64,000 nucleotides of DNA from contig JACPNX010000044.1 in the NCBI GenBank assembly GCA_016185275.1, positions 1-64,000 on the forward strand. Reading direction: 5' to 3'. This stretch comes from Actinomycetota bacterium. GTDB lineage: Bacteria > Actinomycetota > Acidimicrobiia > Acidimicrobiales > Iamiaceae. A model generated the notes under the pieces. The model ran no database searches, was not told where the DNA came from, and saw nothing but the letters and a program-made list of their open reading frames with translations. This document shows positions 46,394 to 55,068 of this stretch, one piece after another (position 1 is the first letter of the stretch; the number at the start of each line of letters is the position of its first letter). Position numbers and translations under genes: made by a program.

Positions 46394-48492
46394 CCGGCAC
46401 CGCGCCCGCTCCGCACGATGTGGTCTGGCGGCCGCCGCTCGACGGCACCACCAACGTCGAGCGGTTCATGGCCGCCCACGGCATCACGTCGTTCGACGAC
46501 CTGCTCGCCCGCTCCGTGGACGCACCGGAGTGGTTCTGGGCGGCGGTCGTCGACTTCCTGCGCCTGCCGTTCGCGCAGCGGTGGGATCAGGTCCTTGACA
46601 CCTCCGACGGCGTCCCGTGGGCGCGCTGGTTCGTGGGCGGGCGGACCAACCTGGCGTCCATCTGCGTCGAACGCTGGGCGGACGAGACGCCTGGCGCCAC
46701 CGCCGTCGTGTGGGAGGGCGAAGACGGCGAGGTCCGCGAGCTCACCTACGCCGCGCTGCGCGACGAGGTGCGGGCCATGGCCGGCGTGCTGCGCGGCCAC
46801 GGCGTCGGCCACGGCGACACCGTCGGCATCTTCCTGCCGATGGTGCCCGAGACCGTCGTCGCGTGCATGGCCATCGCCGCTCTCGGCGCCGTGTTCCTAC
46901 CGCTCTTCTCCGGCTACGGACCCGAGGCCATCGCCGTGCGCCTCGATGACGCCGGTGCCAAGGCGCTCGTCACCGCCGACGGGTTCCTGCGGCGGGGCCA
47001 GGTCGTGCCCATGCTCGACACGGCGCGAGCCGCCGCGGGCCTCGCGCCCGCGCTCGAAACCGTCGTGGTCGTGCGCCGGCTGCGGCGCCTTGCCGGCGAC
47101 CGGGCCGGCGCCATCGACCGGGCCGGCGCCATCGACCGGGCCGGCGACGCGGCCGGCGCCGCCGACCCGACGGGCTGGCCCTGCGCGGTCGTCGAGCACC
47201 ACGCGGGCCCGACGACTGCGGCCGACGCCGTCGCGCACCACGCCGTCGCGCACGACGCCGTCGCGCACGACGCCGTCGCGCACGACGCCGGCCCCACGAC
47301 CGCGCCCGTTGCCATCCCGCCCGTCCCCGTCGACGCCGAGCACCCGCTGTTCATCGCCTACACCTCGGGCACCACCGGTCGCCCCAAGGGTTCGGTGCAT
47401 GTCCACGGCGGCCTGTCCGTGAAGCTGGCCGAGGAGGTCGCCTTCCAGTTCGACGTCCGCCCCGGCGACCGCCTGTTCTGGTTCGCCGACTTCGGCTGGA
47501 TCATGGGCCCGTGGGAGATCATCGGCGGCCTTGCCAACGGGGCCACCGTGTGCCTGTACGAAGGTGCGCCCGACTGGCCCGCGCCCGACCGGCTCTGGGC
47601 CTACCTCGAGCGCCACCGCGTCACCGTGCTCGGCATCAGCCCGACGCTGATCCGGGCGGTCATGGCCCGGGGCGCGGACCCGGTGCGGGCCCACGACCTG
47701 TCCGCGCTGCGCATCCTCGGGTCGACCGGCGAGCCCTGGAACCTCGACCCGTGGCGTTGGTACTTCGAGGTGGTCGGCGGTGGCCGGTGCCCGGTGATCA
47801 ACATCTCGGGCGGTACCGAGGTCGGTGCCTGCTTCCTGTCGCCCCATCCCGTGCAGGAGCTCACCCCGCTGACGCTGGGCGGCCCGGCGCTCGGCATGGC
47901 CGTCGACGTATACGGCGACGACGGCCGACCGGTGCGCGACGAGGTCGGTGAGCTGGTCTGCACCAAGCCGTGGCCCGGCATGACCCGGGGCTTGTGGAAG
48001 GCGCCCGAGCGCTACCTCGAGACGTACTGGAGCCGGTGGCCCGGCGTGTGGGTGCACGGCGACTGGGCGTCGATCGAAGGCGGCCGCTGGTACCTCCACG
48101 GTCGAAGCGACGACACGATCAAGGTGGCGGGCAAGCGGCTCGGCCCGGCCGAGGTCGAGTCGGCGCTGGTCTCGCACCCGGCCGTGCTCGAGGCTGCGGC
48201 GGTCGGCATGCCCGACGACGTGAAGGGCGAGGCGCTGTGGTGCTTCGTGGTCGTCACGGCTGGAACCGTCGTCGACGACGCGCTGCGCGCGGAGCTGGCC
48301 GGGGTCGTGGCCGCGCAACTCGGCCGCTCGTTCACGCCCGCGGCGGTGAAGGTCGTCGACGCCCTGCCCAAGACCCGCAGTGCCAAGGTGCTGCGCCGGG
48401 CCATCCGCGCCACCGCGCTCGGCACCGACCCCGGCGACCTGTCGTCGCTCGAGGACCCCGCCGCCATCGACGCCATCCGGAGCGCCCGGTGA
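46390..48492 (+). CDS. acetyl-CoA synthetase-like AMP-dependent acyl-CoA ligase with repeat insertion
   Basis: Adenylate-forming ligase of 700 aa that activates a short acid. P-loop YTSGTTGRPKG, STGEPWNLDPW, SGGTEVGACFL, GDWASIEGGRWYLHGRSDD, TIKVAGKRLGPAEVESAL and the C-terminal catalytic Lys in LPKTRSAKVLRR are all present. Between the N-terminal subdomain and the P-loop lies an ~80-residue non-conserved stretch made of two tandem repeats (RAGAID units and AVAHD units). The surrounding domain is intact, so the insertion probably forms a surface loop. Start GTG overlaps the aminotransferase stop; its own stop overlaps the GNAT start. Confidence 0.92.
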   Translation: MTGTAPAPHDVVWRPPLDGTTNVERFMAAHGITSFDDLLARSVDAPEWFWAAVVDFLRLPFAQRWDQVLDTSDGVPWARWFVGGRTNLASICVERWADETPGATAVVWEGEDGEVRELTYAALRDEVRAMAGVLRGHGVGHGDTVGIFLPMVPETVVACMAIAALGAVFLPLFSGYGPEAIAVRLDDAGAKALVTADGFLRRGQVVPMLDTARAAAGLAPALETVVVVRRLRRLAGDRAGAIDRAGAIDRAGDAAGAADPTGWPCAVVEHHAGPTTAADAVAHHAVAHDAVAHDAVAHDAGPTTAPVAIPPVPVDAEHPLFIAYTSGTTGRPKGSVHVHGGLSVKLAEEVAFQFDVRPGDRLFWFADFGWIMGPWEIIGGLANGATVCLYEGAPDWPAPDRLWAYLERHRVTVLGISPTLIRAVMARGADPVRAHDLSALRILGSTGEPWNLDPWRWYFEVVGGGRCPVINISGGTEVGACFLSPHPVQELTPLTLGGPALGMAVDVYGDDGRPVRDEVGELVCTKPWPGMTRGLWKAPERYLETYWSRWPGVWVHGDWASIEGGRWYLHGRSDDTIKVAGKRLGPAEVESALVSHPAVLEAAAVGMPDDVKGEALWCFVVVTAGTVVDDALRAELAGVVAAQLGRSFTPAAVKVVDALPKTRSAKVLRRAIRATALGTDPGDLSSLEDPAAIDAIRSAR
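47101..47148 (+). repeat. 18-bp tandem repeat CGGGCCGGCGCCATCGAC
   Basis: Two exact 18-base copies (47101-47118, 47119-47136) and a partial third; encodes RAGAID repeats inside the acyl-CoA ligase. Confidence 0.95.
47227..47286 (+). repeat. 15-bp tandem repeat GCCGTCGCGCACGAC, four copies
   Basis: Four tandem 15-base units; the first ends CACCAC, the other three are identical. Encodes AVAHH and three AVAHD units in the ligase. The near-identity indicates recent expansion. Confidence 0.97.
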
Positions 48493-49124
48493 ACGCGGAC
48501 ATGGCCGCGCTGTTCGGCCGGCGGATCATGCTGCGCCCGCTCGAGCTCGCAGACTTCGCGGCGTTCTCGGAGGTCCGCATCCGCAACGGCGACTGGCTCA
48601 CGCAGTGGGAACCCCAGCGGGTGGCCGGCCCCCCCGACCCCACCATCGACCGCGACGCATTCGCCGTGCGCTGCAGCGCCCGCGCACGCGAACGCCAGCT
48701 CGGCACCGGCCACGGCTTCGGGATCTTCGTGGAGGGCACGTTCGCCGGGGAGATGAACCTCGGGTCGGTCCAGCGCGGCCCGTTCCAGAACGCGTACGTC
48801 GGCTACTGGATCGACCTCGCCCAGGCGGGCCACGGCTACACCCCTGAGGCGCTCGTCGTCCTGGCCCGCTACTCGTTCGAGCAGCTGCACCTGCACCGGC
48901 TCCAGGTGTCGATCATCCCGAGGAACACCGCGAGCCGCCGGGTCGTCGAGAAGCTGGGCCTGCGCGACGAGGGTGTGGCCGCGCGCTACCTCGAGATCAA
49001 CGGTGTGTGGGAGGACCACATCCGCTACGCGTTGACGGTCGAGGAGTGGCTGGAGCGGCGAGAGGAGCTCGAGGCGGCCTGGCTGGCGCCGCCCGCTCCG
49101 GACGCTTCTTCGGTGGTGGGCTGA
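48489..49124 (+). CDS. RimJ/RimL-type GNAT N-acetyltransferase
   Basis: A 211-residue GNAT of the RimJ/RimL branch, acetylating a protein N-terminus or small amine. Typical order: IMLRPLELADFAAFSEVR at the N-terminus, NLGSVQRGPFQNAYVGYWID, QAGHGYTPEALVVLARYSFE (acetyl-CoA loop) and LHRLQVSIIPRNTASRRVVEKLGL with the closing HIRYALTVEEW. Start GTG 48489 overlaps the ligase stop; ATG 48501 is an alternative. The coupling to an acetyl-CoA-making ligase is notable, but such overlaps are common here. Confidence 0.9.
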   Translation: MNADMAALFGRRIMLRPLELADFAAFSEVRIRNGDWLTQWEPQRVAGPPDPTIDRDAFAVRCSARARERQLGTGHGFGIFVEGTFAGEMNLGSVQRGPFQNAYVGYWIDLAQAGHGYTPEALVVLARYSFEQLHLHRLQVSIIPRNTASRRVVEKLGLRDEGVAARYLEINGVWEDHIRYALTVEEWLERREELEAAWLAPPAPDASSVVG

Positions 49125-49131
49125 GCGCGCC

Positions 49132-49887
49132 TCAGGGGTCGTGGCGGCCGATGCGCGCCTGCAGCGCGGCCAGTCGCTCCCCGAACGCCGGCTGCTCCAT
49201 CGACCAGAGCTGGGCTTCGAGCTCGACGTCGACGGCCTCGGCGTGGGTGGCGACGCCGGCCATCGCCGCGATGGTCGCCTTCGTGCGCCGGACGAGCTCG
49301 CTCGGTGCCGCCGCGGCGCGGGCCGCCAGGTCGTGGGCCGACGCCAGGAGCGCACCCGGCTCCACCGTGCGCCACACGAGACCGGCCCGCTCGGCCGCGG
49401 CGCCGTCGAGCACCTCGCCGAAGAGCACGGCGGCGGCCGCGGTCTGCGGACCGGCGATCCGGCGCAGCATCCACGTGTGACCGCCTCCCGGGTGGATGCC
49501 GAGGTGCAGGAAGCGAGTGTCGAACCGCGCGTTGTCCGACGCGAGCCGCACGTCGCAGGCCAGCGCCAGGTTCATGCCGGCGCCGACGGCCGCTCCGTTG
49601 ACCGCCGCGACGGTGGGCAGCGGGCACCGGGCCACCCGCAGGAACCCTTCGTAGATCCGGCGCAGTCCGTCGCGCCGGGATGCTCCGAGGTCGGACTGGT
49701 CCGCGCCCGCGCAGAAGGCGGGCGCCGCGCCGGTGACGACGACGGCCCCCACGTCGCCCGCCTCGATGGTGTCGAAGGCGGCGGCGAGCTCCTCGACCAT
49801 CGGCAGCGTCAGGGCGTTGCGCCGGCCGGGGTCGTCGAGCGTCACGATCGCGACCCGGGCGCCGATCTCGGTGCGCACGAGGCTCAT
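49132..49887 (-). CDS. enoyl-CoA hydratase/isomerase (crotonase family)
   Basis: A 251-residue crotonase-fold enzyme. AIVTLDDPGRRNAL, the first oxyanion segment PAFCAGADQSDL, VAAVNGAAVGAGMNLALACD (second oxyanion Gly) and FLHLGIHPGGGHTWMLRRIAG are typical. The position of hydratase Glu144 carries His in LGIHPGGG, and the second acid is not clear, so hydratase activity is doubtful; isomerase or other crotonase chemistry is possible. Start ATG 49887. It converges on the GNAT gene with a 7-base gap. It follows the HNH gene on the same strand by 35 bases. Confidence 0.88.
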   Translation of the reverse strand: MSLVRTEIGARVAIVTLDDPGRRNALTLPMVEELAAAFDTIEAGDVGAVVVTGAAPAFCAGADQSDLGASRRDGLRRIYEGFLRVARCPLPTVAAVNGAAVGAGMNLALACDVRLASDNARFDTRFLHLGIHPGGGHTWMLRRIAGPQTAAAAVLFGEVLDGAAAERAGLVWRTVEPGALLASAHDLAARAAAAPSELVRRTKATIAAMAGVATHAEAVDVELEAQLWSMEQPAFGERLAALQARIGRHDP

Positions 49888-49922
49888 GGTGGCGAGTCTC
49901 GCGGACGTCGCCGGCGGGGACG

Positions 49923-51218
49923 TCAGGAGGTGTCGAACCAGATGCGCTTGGTGTCGAGGCGTTCGCCGGTGGGCCCGCGGTAGGCGGGGGTCGGGATTCC
50001 GGTCATGTTGGTGAGGGGTTGGGTGGGTGGCCGCGGGGTGGGTGGCCGGGGGGTGGGGCCGGCGCGAAGTGGTCGGCCGCGCCGGTCGGTGAAGGTCAGC
50101 CCGCGGGGGTGGTCGGCGTCGCCGGTGATGCCGAGGAGGCCGGCGTGGTGGGTGCGGTGGTGGCGGGGGCACAGGCAGACGAGGTTGTGCGTTTCGGTGA
50201 CGCCGCCGTGTTCCCAGTGCACGATGTGGTGCACGACCAGATGGGTGGTGGCTGCGCAGCCAGGCACGACGCAGCCGCGGTCGCGGTTCTCGACGAGGAG
50301 GCGGAGCCGGTCGGGGACGATGCGCTCGGTGCGGCCGAGCTTGAGCGGGCGGCCGTCGATCTCGATGACGGCGCGGATGCGGCCGTCGCAGGTGAGCAGG
50401 CGGCGCAGCGCATCGGGCAGGACGGGGCCCGCGTGGAGGTGCCCGGGTCGGTTGGCGTCGGGGTGGGCGTCGATATGCACGATCGTGAGATGACGGTCCC
50501 GGTGGGGACGTTGGGCCAGCTCGGCCGCCATGGCCCCCTCTGCCAGCCGTACCAGGGCATCGGCGCGCCCGACCCGGCGGTTGCAGTCGGCGCCGCCGTC
50601 GGCGCCGTCGGCGTCGGCCTGGTCGTGCAGGGCGGTGATGGCGGCGGCGAGCGCCCGGTCGACGCCGGCACCCTCGTCGGCAGGCAGGTCGGCCGACAGC
50701 CGCCACCGGCCGTCGTCCGTGAACCCCCACCACGCTCGCCGCCGCAGCATGGGCGGGTCGGTCTCGCCGGCCTCGACGCTGACCGGGTCGGGGGCGGGTT
50801 CGTCGAAGCGGTACGACGACAGCGCCCGGGTGAGCTGGGAAACCGTGGCATGACGGGCCAGGTCGACCACCTCGGCGTCGATGCGCGCCGGGGCGTGGCG
50901 GCGCACCACCCGGGCCTGGTCCTCGCTCAGCTCACCCGCCTCCAACGCGGCCACGGTGGCCGGTAGCTCGTCGACTCGGCGGGCCATCGCCACCAGCTCG
51001 TCGGCGTGGGCGTTCGACACGCCGCAGCGCCACGCCACCCAGTGGGCCGGAGAGCGGATGCCGTCGCCCTTCCAGGCGCCGGTGGCCAACGCCTCGGCGA
51101 TGAGTCGCACCAGCCGGCCCGTGGCCGCGTTCACGATCCCGCACACCGCGGAGATCTCGGCCTCGATCCGCTCGGTCGCGTTCACCTCGACCACGCCCGG
51201 GAGCTCCACCACCGACAT
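49923..51218 (-). CDS. DUF222-HNH protein (13E12 repeat family)
   Basis: Full-length member, 431 aa. The N-terminal DUF222 part shows RLVRLIAEALATGAWKGDGIRSPAHWVAWRCGVS and SEDQARVVRRHAP; the middle is WGFTDDGRWRLSADLPADEG; the C-terminal HNH is CVVPGCAATTHLVVHHIVHW, then HNLVCLCPRHHRTHH. The tail is Pro/Thr-rich (PTPRPPTPRPPTQP). A second member is cut by the left window edge. These genes are repeated within actinobacterial genomes (13E12 family in mycobacteria) and their function is unknown. Start ATG 51218 chosen; ATG 51257 would add 13 residues. Confidence 0.92.
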   Translation of the reverse strand: MSVVELPGVVEVNATERIEAEISAVCGIVNAATGRLVRLIAEALATGAWKGDGIRSPAHWVAWRCGVSNAHADELVAMARRVDELPATVAALEAGELSEDQARVVRRHAPARIDAEVVDLARHATVSQLTRALSSYRFDEPAPDPVSVEAGETDPPMLRRRAWWGFTDDGRWRLSADLPADEGAGVDRALAAAITALHDQADADGADGGADCNRRVGRADALVRLAEGAMAAELAQRPHRDRHLTIVHIDAHPDANRPGHLHAGPVLPDALRRLLTCDGRIRAVIEIDGRPLKLGRTERIVPDRLRLLVENRDRGCVVPGCAATTHLVVHHIVHWEHGGVTETHNLVCLCPRHHRTHHAGLLGITGDADHPRGLTFTDRRGRPLRAGPTPRPPTPRPPTQPLTNMTGIPTPAYRGPTGERLDTKRIWFDTS

Positions 51219-51342
51219 CACTCCAGCTTCCCCACCGACACCGATGGACAAACGCATGTTCGTACAAAAAACCTGTGGGGATGGCGGGCGCCGCATCGAG
51301 CAGCTCGGCTCGGCTCGATGCGGACCCGGGCGCGAGCGCGCC

Positions 51343-51407
51343 GGTCAGCGACCGCCGTCAGCGACCGCCGTGAGCCCGCCGGTCAGCGACCGCCGTCAGC
51401 GACCGCG
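51343..51407. repeat. 27-bp direct repeat GGTCAGCGACCGCC...
   Basis: A 27-base unit containing GTCAGCGACCGCC twice occurs at 51343-51369 and 51381-51407 (26/27 identical). It covers the intergenic space and the last codons of the SDR gene, where it may also form hairpins. Confidence 0.8.
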
Positions 51408-52439
51408 GTCGCGCACGACGGCCGGCGAGTGCTTGAAGAACGCCTCGACGTCGTCGCGGTACTCGTAGGCCGGCTCGCGCCCGCCGATCGAGGCCCGCAG
51501 GCGCTCCGCCTTCACGAACGCCTCGACTGCGCCTGCCGACGTGTACTCGTAGCGGAAGCCGGTCTGGCGCAGGCGGCGGCTGTCGATGCCGCGCCCGTAG
51601 CGGAGCAGGTCGAGCAGCTCCGGGGGCAGGTCCACGCCGAGGCGCCGCAGCGAACCGGCCGCCATGCGATCGCCGATGAACGGCAACGGCAGGCGGCGCT
51701 TGCCGCACAGCGCCGCGACCTCGCTCCACGGCAGCAGTCCGTCGCCGGCCACGTTGAACACGCCGGGCACCTGCTCGTCGAGCACGAACATCATCGAGCG
51801 CAGCACGTCGTCCTCGTGGACGAACTGGATCCGCGGGTCGAACCCGGCGATCGACGGCACGAGCGGCAGTTCCAGCGCCTTGGTGATCGGCGTCGAGATG
51901 TCCGGCCCGATCACGTTCGAGAACCGCAACATCGACACGGTGACGTGCGGGTTGTCGACGGCGAAGTCGCGCACGTAGCCCTCCACCTCGACGAGGCTGC
52001 GCTCGACGGCCGTGCGCGGGGTGGTACGGCGGCTGTGGTCCTCCGTGACCCAGACCGGGTCCTTCGACGACGCGCCGTACACCAGCGCCGAGGACTTCAC
52101 GACGACGTCGCGCACGGTCGACGCGGGCGACGAGGCGGCCGCGAACAGGTTCATCGTCCCGATGACGTTGATCTCGTGCAGCGTGCGGCTCGACATCTGC
52201 GTCGAGTCGACGACGAGGAACGAGTGCACGATCGTGTCGACCCTGGTGGCCGAGACGATGCGGCTGAGGATCGAGTAGTTCTCGTCGCTGCGGACGAACT
52301 CGGTGCGCTCGAGCTTCACCATCGGATCGACCCGGTCGAGACCGATGATGACGTCGACGCCGGGATCGGCCTCGAGCCGTTGCGCCAGCCGGCCGCCCCA
52401 GAACGTGCCGAGCCCCGTGACGAGCACGCGCCTGCCCAT
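51396..52439 (-). CDS. atypical SDR / NAD-dependent epimerase-like protein (Rv0501 type)
   Basis: Extended-SDR Rossmann protein of 347 aa. The dinucleotide loop is VTGLGTFWGGRLAQRL, followed by VDTIVHSFLVVDS, VVVKSSALVYGASS and LRFSNVIGPDI. The usual YxxxK is missing: the position reads TAVERSLVEVEGYV, as in the actinobacterial Rv0501 group. It is therefore a doubtful epimerase despite older 'galE' naming. PlsC-like gene lies 9 bases upstream on the same strand, the Rv0501-Rv0502 pairing, suggesting a role in lipid or envelope metabolism. Confidence 0.88.
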   Translation of the reverse strand: MGRRVLVTGLGTFWGGRLAQRLEADPGVDVIIGLDRVDPMVKLERTEFVRSDENYSILSRIVSATRVDTIVHSFLVVDSTQMSSRTLHEINVIGTMNLFAAASSPASTVRDVVVKSSALVYGASSKDPVWVTEDHSRRTTPRTAVERSLVEVEGYVRDFAVDNPHVTVSMLRFSNVIGPDISTPITKALELPLVPSIAGFDPRIQFVHEDDVLRSMMFVLDEQVPGVFNVAGDGLLPWSEVAALCGKRRLPLPFIGDRMAAGSLRRLGVDLPPELLDLLRYGRGIDSRRLRQTGFRYEYTSAGAVEAFVKAERLRASIGGREPAYEYRDDVEAFFKHSPAVVRDRGR

Positions 52440-52448
52440 GTGCGCGCC

Positions 52449-53342
52449 TCAGCCGAACCAGACCGAGCGGCGCTGGCACAGCATGTCGTAGAGCGCCTCT
52501 TGGATGCGCTGGCGGATGCCCTCGGACTCCTCCATGATCCGGCTGCGCGAGTAGCGCGCCTGGCCCGGCGGGACGTCGAAGGTGACCGGCTCGAGGACGC
52601 GCAGCTTGAACTTGGCGGGGAAGTACACGGCCGCGCCGAGGGGTCCGAAGGCGAGCAGGTTGGCGGTGATCGGGAAGTACGGCGTCCGCAGCAGCTTGGC
52701 CAGCGCGGGGATGCGCACGAGCGTGGGCATCGACTCCTCGGCGCCGACCACCGCGATCGGCACGATCGGCACGCCGGCCCGCATGGCGATCTCCACGAAG
52801 CCGCCCCGGCCGAAGCGGCGCAACCGGTAGCGCTCGGCGTAGCTCTTGGCCGGTCCCTTCGTGCCCTCCGGGAACACGAGCACGAGCTGGCCCTGCTCGC
52901 GAAGGAGCCGGTAGGCGTTGTCAGGGTGCGCGACCACGCCGCCGTTGCGCGCCCAGAGCGTGCCGACCCCGGGGACCCGCCGGAAGAAGTGGTCGGCCAG
53001 GCCGTAGACGGGCCGGCCCATCTCCGTCTCGATGCCGTGCATGATCACCGGAGCGTCGGACGGGATGGCCGCGGCGTGGTTGGCCACCAAGAGCGCGCCG
53101 CCGTCGGACGGGATGCGATCGAGGCCCTCCCACTCGGCCCGGAACCAACGCTCGTAGATCGGCTGGTAGATGCGATGGGCGAGCTCGCGCACCCGCTCGC
53201 TGCGTCCCCATTCGTCGACGTCGCTGAGGCGCGGATCGCGCGGCCGAGGTTCGGTGGTGGGGGGAAGCGGTAACGGCACCAGCGACCGGCTGGCGGTCAC
53301 CGTCGCGGCAGTGCGTGGCTCGTCGTGCTGCGGTGGAGCCAT
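52449..53342 (-). CDS. PlsC-like lysophospholipid/phosphoglycerol acyltransferase (Rv0502 type)
   Basis: Membrane-associated acyltransferase of 297 aa. LLVANHAAAIPSDAP gives the His/Asp motif with HX6D rather than HX4D spacing, and LVLVFPEGTKGPAKSYAERY carries the EGT motif; VPIVPIAVVGAEESMP and the C-terminal EESEGIRQRIQEALYDMLCQR complete the family. The N-terminal ~50 residues are Pro-rich and variable. ATG 53342 lies 8 bases after minus-strand TACCAT. Probably acylates lysophosphatidic acid or a related lipid, in one transcript with the SDR. Confidence 0.88.
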   Translation of the reverse strand: MAPPQHDEPRTAATVTASRSLVPLPLPPTTEPRPRDPRLSDVDEWGRSERVRELAHRIYQPIYERWFRAEWEGLDRIPSDGGALLVANHAAAIPSDAPVIMHGIETEMGRPVYGLADHFFRRVPGVGTLWARNGGVVAHPDNAYRLLREQGQLVLVFPEGTKGPAKSYAERYRLRRFGRGGFVEIAMRAGVPIVPIAVVGAEESMPTLVRIPALAKLLRTPYFPITANLLAFGPLGAAVYFPAKFKLRVLEPVTFDVPPGQARYSRSRIMEESEGIRQRIQEALYDMLCQRRSVWFG

Positions 53343-53350
53343 GGCCGACC

Positions 53351-53356
53351 ATGGTA
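53351..53356 (-). promoter_or_regulatory. -10-like hexamer TACCAT for PlsC-SDR operon
   Basis: Minus-strand TACCAT, 8 bases before ATG 53342. Confidence 0.45.
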
Positions 53357-53397
53357 CGGCGGTGGTGCGCGGCTGGCTCCCGGCTCGGCTGCCGGCG

Positions 53398-54549
53398 TCA
53401 GGCGCGGGGGGCGAGGTCCGAGGCGGCGCCCACCTCGTCGCTGGTCCCGGCGGCGAAGCCGCCGCGCACGCGGTCTTCGTCGGGCTCGACGCTGTCGACG
53501 CTGTCGACGCTGTCGTCCTCGTCGTCGACGCCGGGCTTGTCGACGCCGGGGTCGCCGCCGGGGCGGGCCCAGCCCGCCTCGGCCAGGAAGGCCTGGCCCT
53601 CGGCGCACGTCGCCGAGGCGGGGCACCAGCGGCAGGCTGCCGATGGTCGCCGCGACGCTGGCGCCCCACCGTGGCGGACCGCCACCATGCGGGCCACACC
53701 GTCGACCAGACGGGCGCCGGCCGCTTCCAGCGCGGCCACCGTCACGTCCTCGGTGCGCAGCTCACCCGAGTCCAGGTAGCTGGTCGCGAGGCGGCGCGGG
53801 GGCACTCCCAGCCGGAGCGTCTCCACCAGCGCGTACAGGCGCAGGTCCTCGTGGTGCGCCGGAGACCACGCGCCGGTCTTGAAGTCGACCAGCACCTTTC
53901 CCGCTCGCCGGCCCTCGCTGCGTCCGAGCACCAGGTCGACCCGGCCCTGCACGACGACCCGCCCCCCGGCGAGGTCCGCGCGCTGCCTGGCCTCGGGTAC
54001 CGGCCGCCAGCGACGCTCGAGTGGGGGCCAGCAGTCGAGGAAGGCAGCCACGCGCTCGTTCGCCTGGGCCCGCACCTCGGCCCGCTCCCGCTCGCTTGCA
54101 CCGCGCAGGAAGTCCCCGACCCAGCGGTCGTCGCCCTCGGTCAGCGAGGCCAGTGCCTCGTCGACGAGCTCGAGCGGGTTGGGATCGCCGTGCCAGGCGA
54201 TCCCCAGCTCGACCGCCTTGTGGGCGACGGTGCCCCGCACGGTGGCGACGCTCGGCACGAACGGCACGTCCTGCTCCGCGAGCCACCGGGCCTCGCACTG
54301 GTGGACGACCGACAGGTGGTGCTTGGACACGAACACCGACGTCCCCTCCGGCAGCGGGCCCAGGGCTCCGGCCAGCTCGGCCTCGATGTCGCGACGGAGG
54401 TCGTCGCGCAGATCCGGGGCGAACTCGGGGTGCTCGCTGGGCCGCGACCCGAGCCGCTCGATCACCTGCTGCTGGGCCGGGTTGAGCGCAGGCGCGGACC
54501 AGCCGGACGCGGCCCTGTCGTCGGGGGAGCGGCCCGGCCCGGCGGTCAT
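53398..54549 (-). CDS. RecB-family PD-(D/E)xK exonuclease
   Basis: A 383-residue stand-alone Cas4/RecB-type nuclease. Catalytic elements: GTVAHKAVELGIAW (His), QGRVDLVLGR (Asp) and VLVDFKTGAW (D-x-K), plus LYALVETL after them. Cys in VVHQCEARWL and CRWCPASATC near the C-terminus give a likely four-Cys iron-sulfur site as in AddB/Cas4. The C-terminal tail contains a DSVDSVDSVE repeat. No CRISPR or helicase gene is adjacent. Start ATG 54549 follows minus-strand TACCCT by six bases. Confidence 0.9.
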   Translation of the reverse strand: MTAGPGRSPDDRAASGWSAPALNPAQQQVIERLGSRPSEHPEFAPDLRDDLRRDIEAELAGALGPLPEGTSVFVSKHHLSVVHQCEARWLAEQDVPFVPSVATVRGTVAHKAVELGIAWHGDPNPLELVDEALASLTEGDDRWVGDFLRGASERERAEVRAQANERVAAFLDCWPPLERRWRPVPEARQRADLAGGRVVVQGRVDLVLGRSEGRRAGKVLVDFKTGAWSPAHHEDLRLYALVETLRLGVPPRRLATSYLDSGELRTEDVTVAALEAAGARLVDGVARMVAVRHGGAPASRRPSAACRWCPASATCAEGQAFLAEAGWARPGGDPGVDKPGVDDEDDSVDSVDSVEPDEDRVRGGFAAGTSDEVGAASDLAPRA

Positions 54550-54555
54550 GCCCGG

Positions 54556-54561
54556 AGGGTA
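54556..54561 (-). promoter_or_regulatory. -10-like hexamer TACCCT for RecB-family gene
   Basis: Minus-strand TACCCT, 6 bases before ATG 54549. Confidence 0.45.
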
Positions 54562-54622
54562 CGGCGGTTCGGTGACCGGCTCGCGGACGGACTGTCAGGG
54601 GGGCTGTGGAGACTTGGGCTCG

Positions 54623-55045
54623 ATGGAAACCACCTCGGTCAGCTTCGCCGCCGCCGCCCGTGCTCTCGGTGCCGCCGCCCGCGCCCGCGGCTTGAGGGTG
54701 CCCGCCTTCCGGAGCCCGCCGCGGGTGCAGGGAGCCGAGCGCACCGTGCGCCGGTGGGGCGACGGTGGCGCCACCGTGTCGGTAGTGCTGCGGGGCCGCC
54801 CGCTGGCCGCGGTGATGGCCGACATGGTCGAGGGCACGGTGGTGGCCAACGGGCTGTCCGGCACCGACGCCACCCGTGCTCGCACGGCGCTGTGGGAAGC
54901 CGTGGCCGTCGGTGCACCGGTGGGCCCGCCCGCCGCAGAGCGGCCGGACGCGGCCCGTCCGGCCGCCACCGTCGGCGCAAGGGACGCAACGGCGGCGCAG
55001 GCGGGCGCCCGTCCCGTTGGGATCGACGATCGGCGGGCGGCGTGA
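54623..55045 (+). CDS. hypothetical protein (140 aa)
   Basis: I do not recognise a family. The first ~95 residues look like a folded domain: SFAAAARALGAAARARGLRVPAFRSPPR, TVRRWGDGGATVSVVLRGRPL and AAVMADMVEGTVVANGL. The last ~40 residues are Ala/Pro/Arg-rich and probably disordered. The mixture of a basic N-terminal helix and a beta stretch would suit nucleic-acid binding, but that is a guess. It lies between the diverging RecB-family gene and the converging alkB-like gene. Start ATG 54623; no clear Shine-Dalgarno sequence. Confidence 0.6.
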   Translation: METTSVSFAAAARALGAAARARGLRVPAFRSPPRVQGAERTVRRWGDGGATVSVVLRGRPLAAVMADMVEGTVVANGLSGTDATRARTALWEAVAVGAPVGPPAAERPDAARPAATVGARDATAAQAGARPVGIDDRRAA

Positions 55046-55068
55046 CGGGCGCCGCCGCGCCGCCCGGG

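Noticed and set aside
47227-47286. Four regular 15-bp repeats as a possible CRISPR array
   Set aside because: No spacers, no cas genes, and the repeats are in frame inside an intact ligase gene.
53398-54549. RecB-family nuclease as Cas4 of a CRISPR system
   Set aside because: No CRISPR repeats or cas genes are nearby; stand-alone proteins of this type are common in Actinobacteria.
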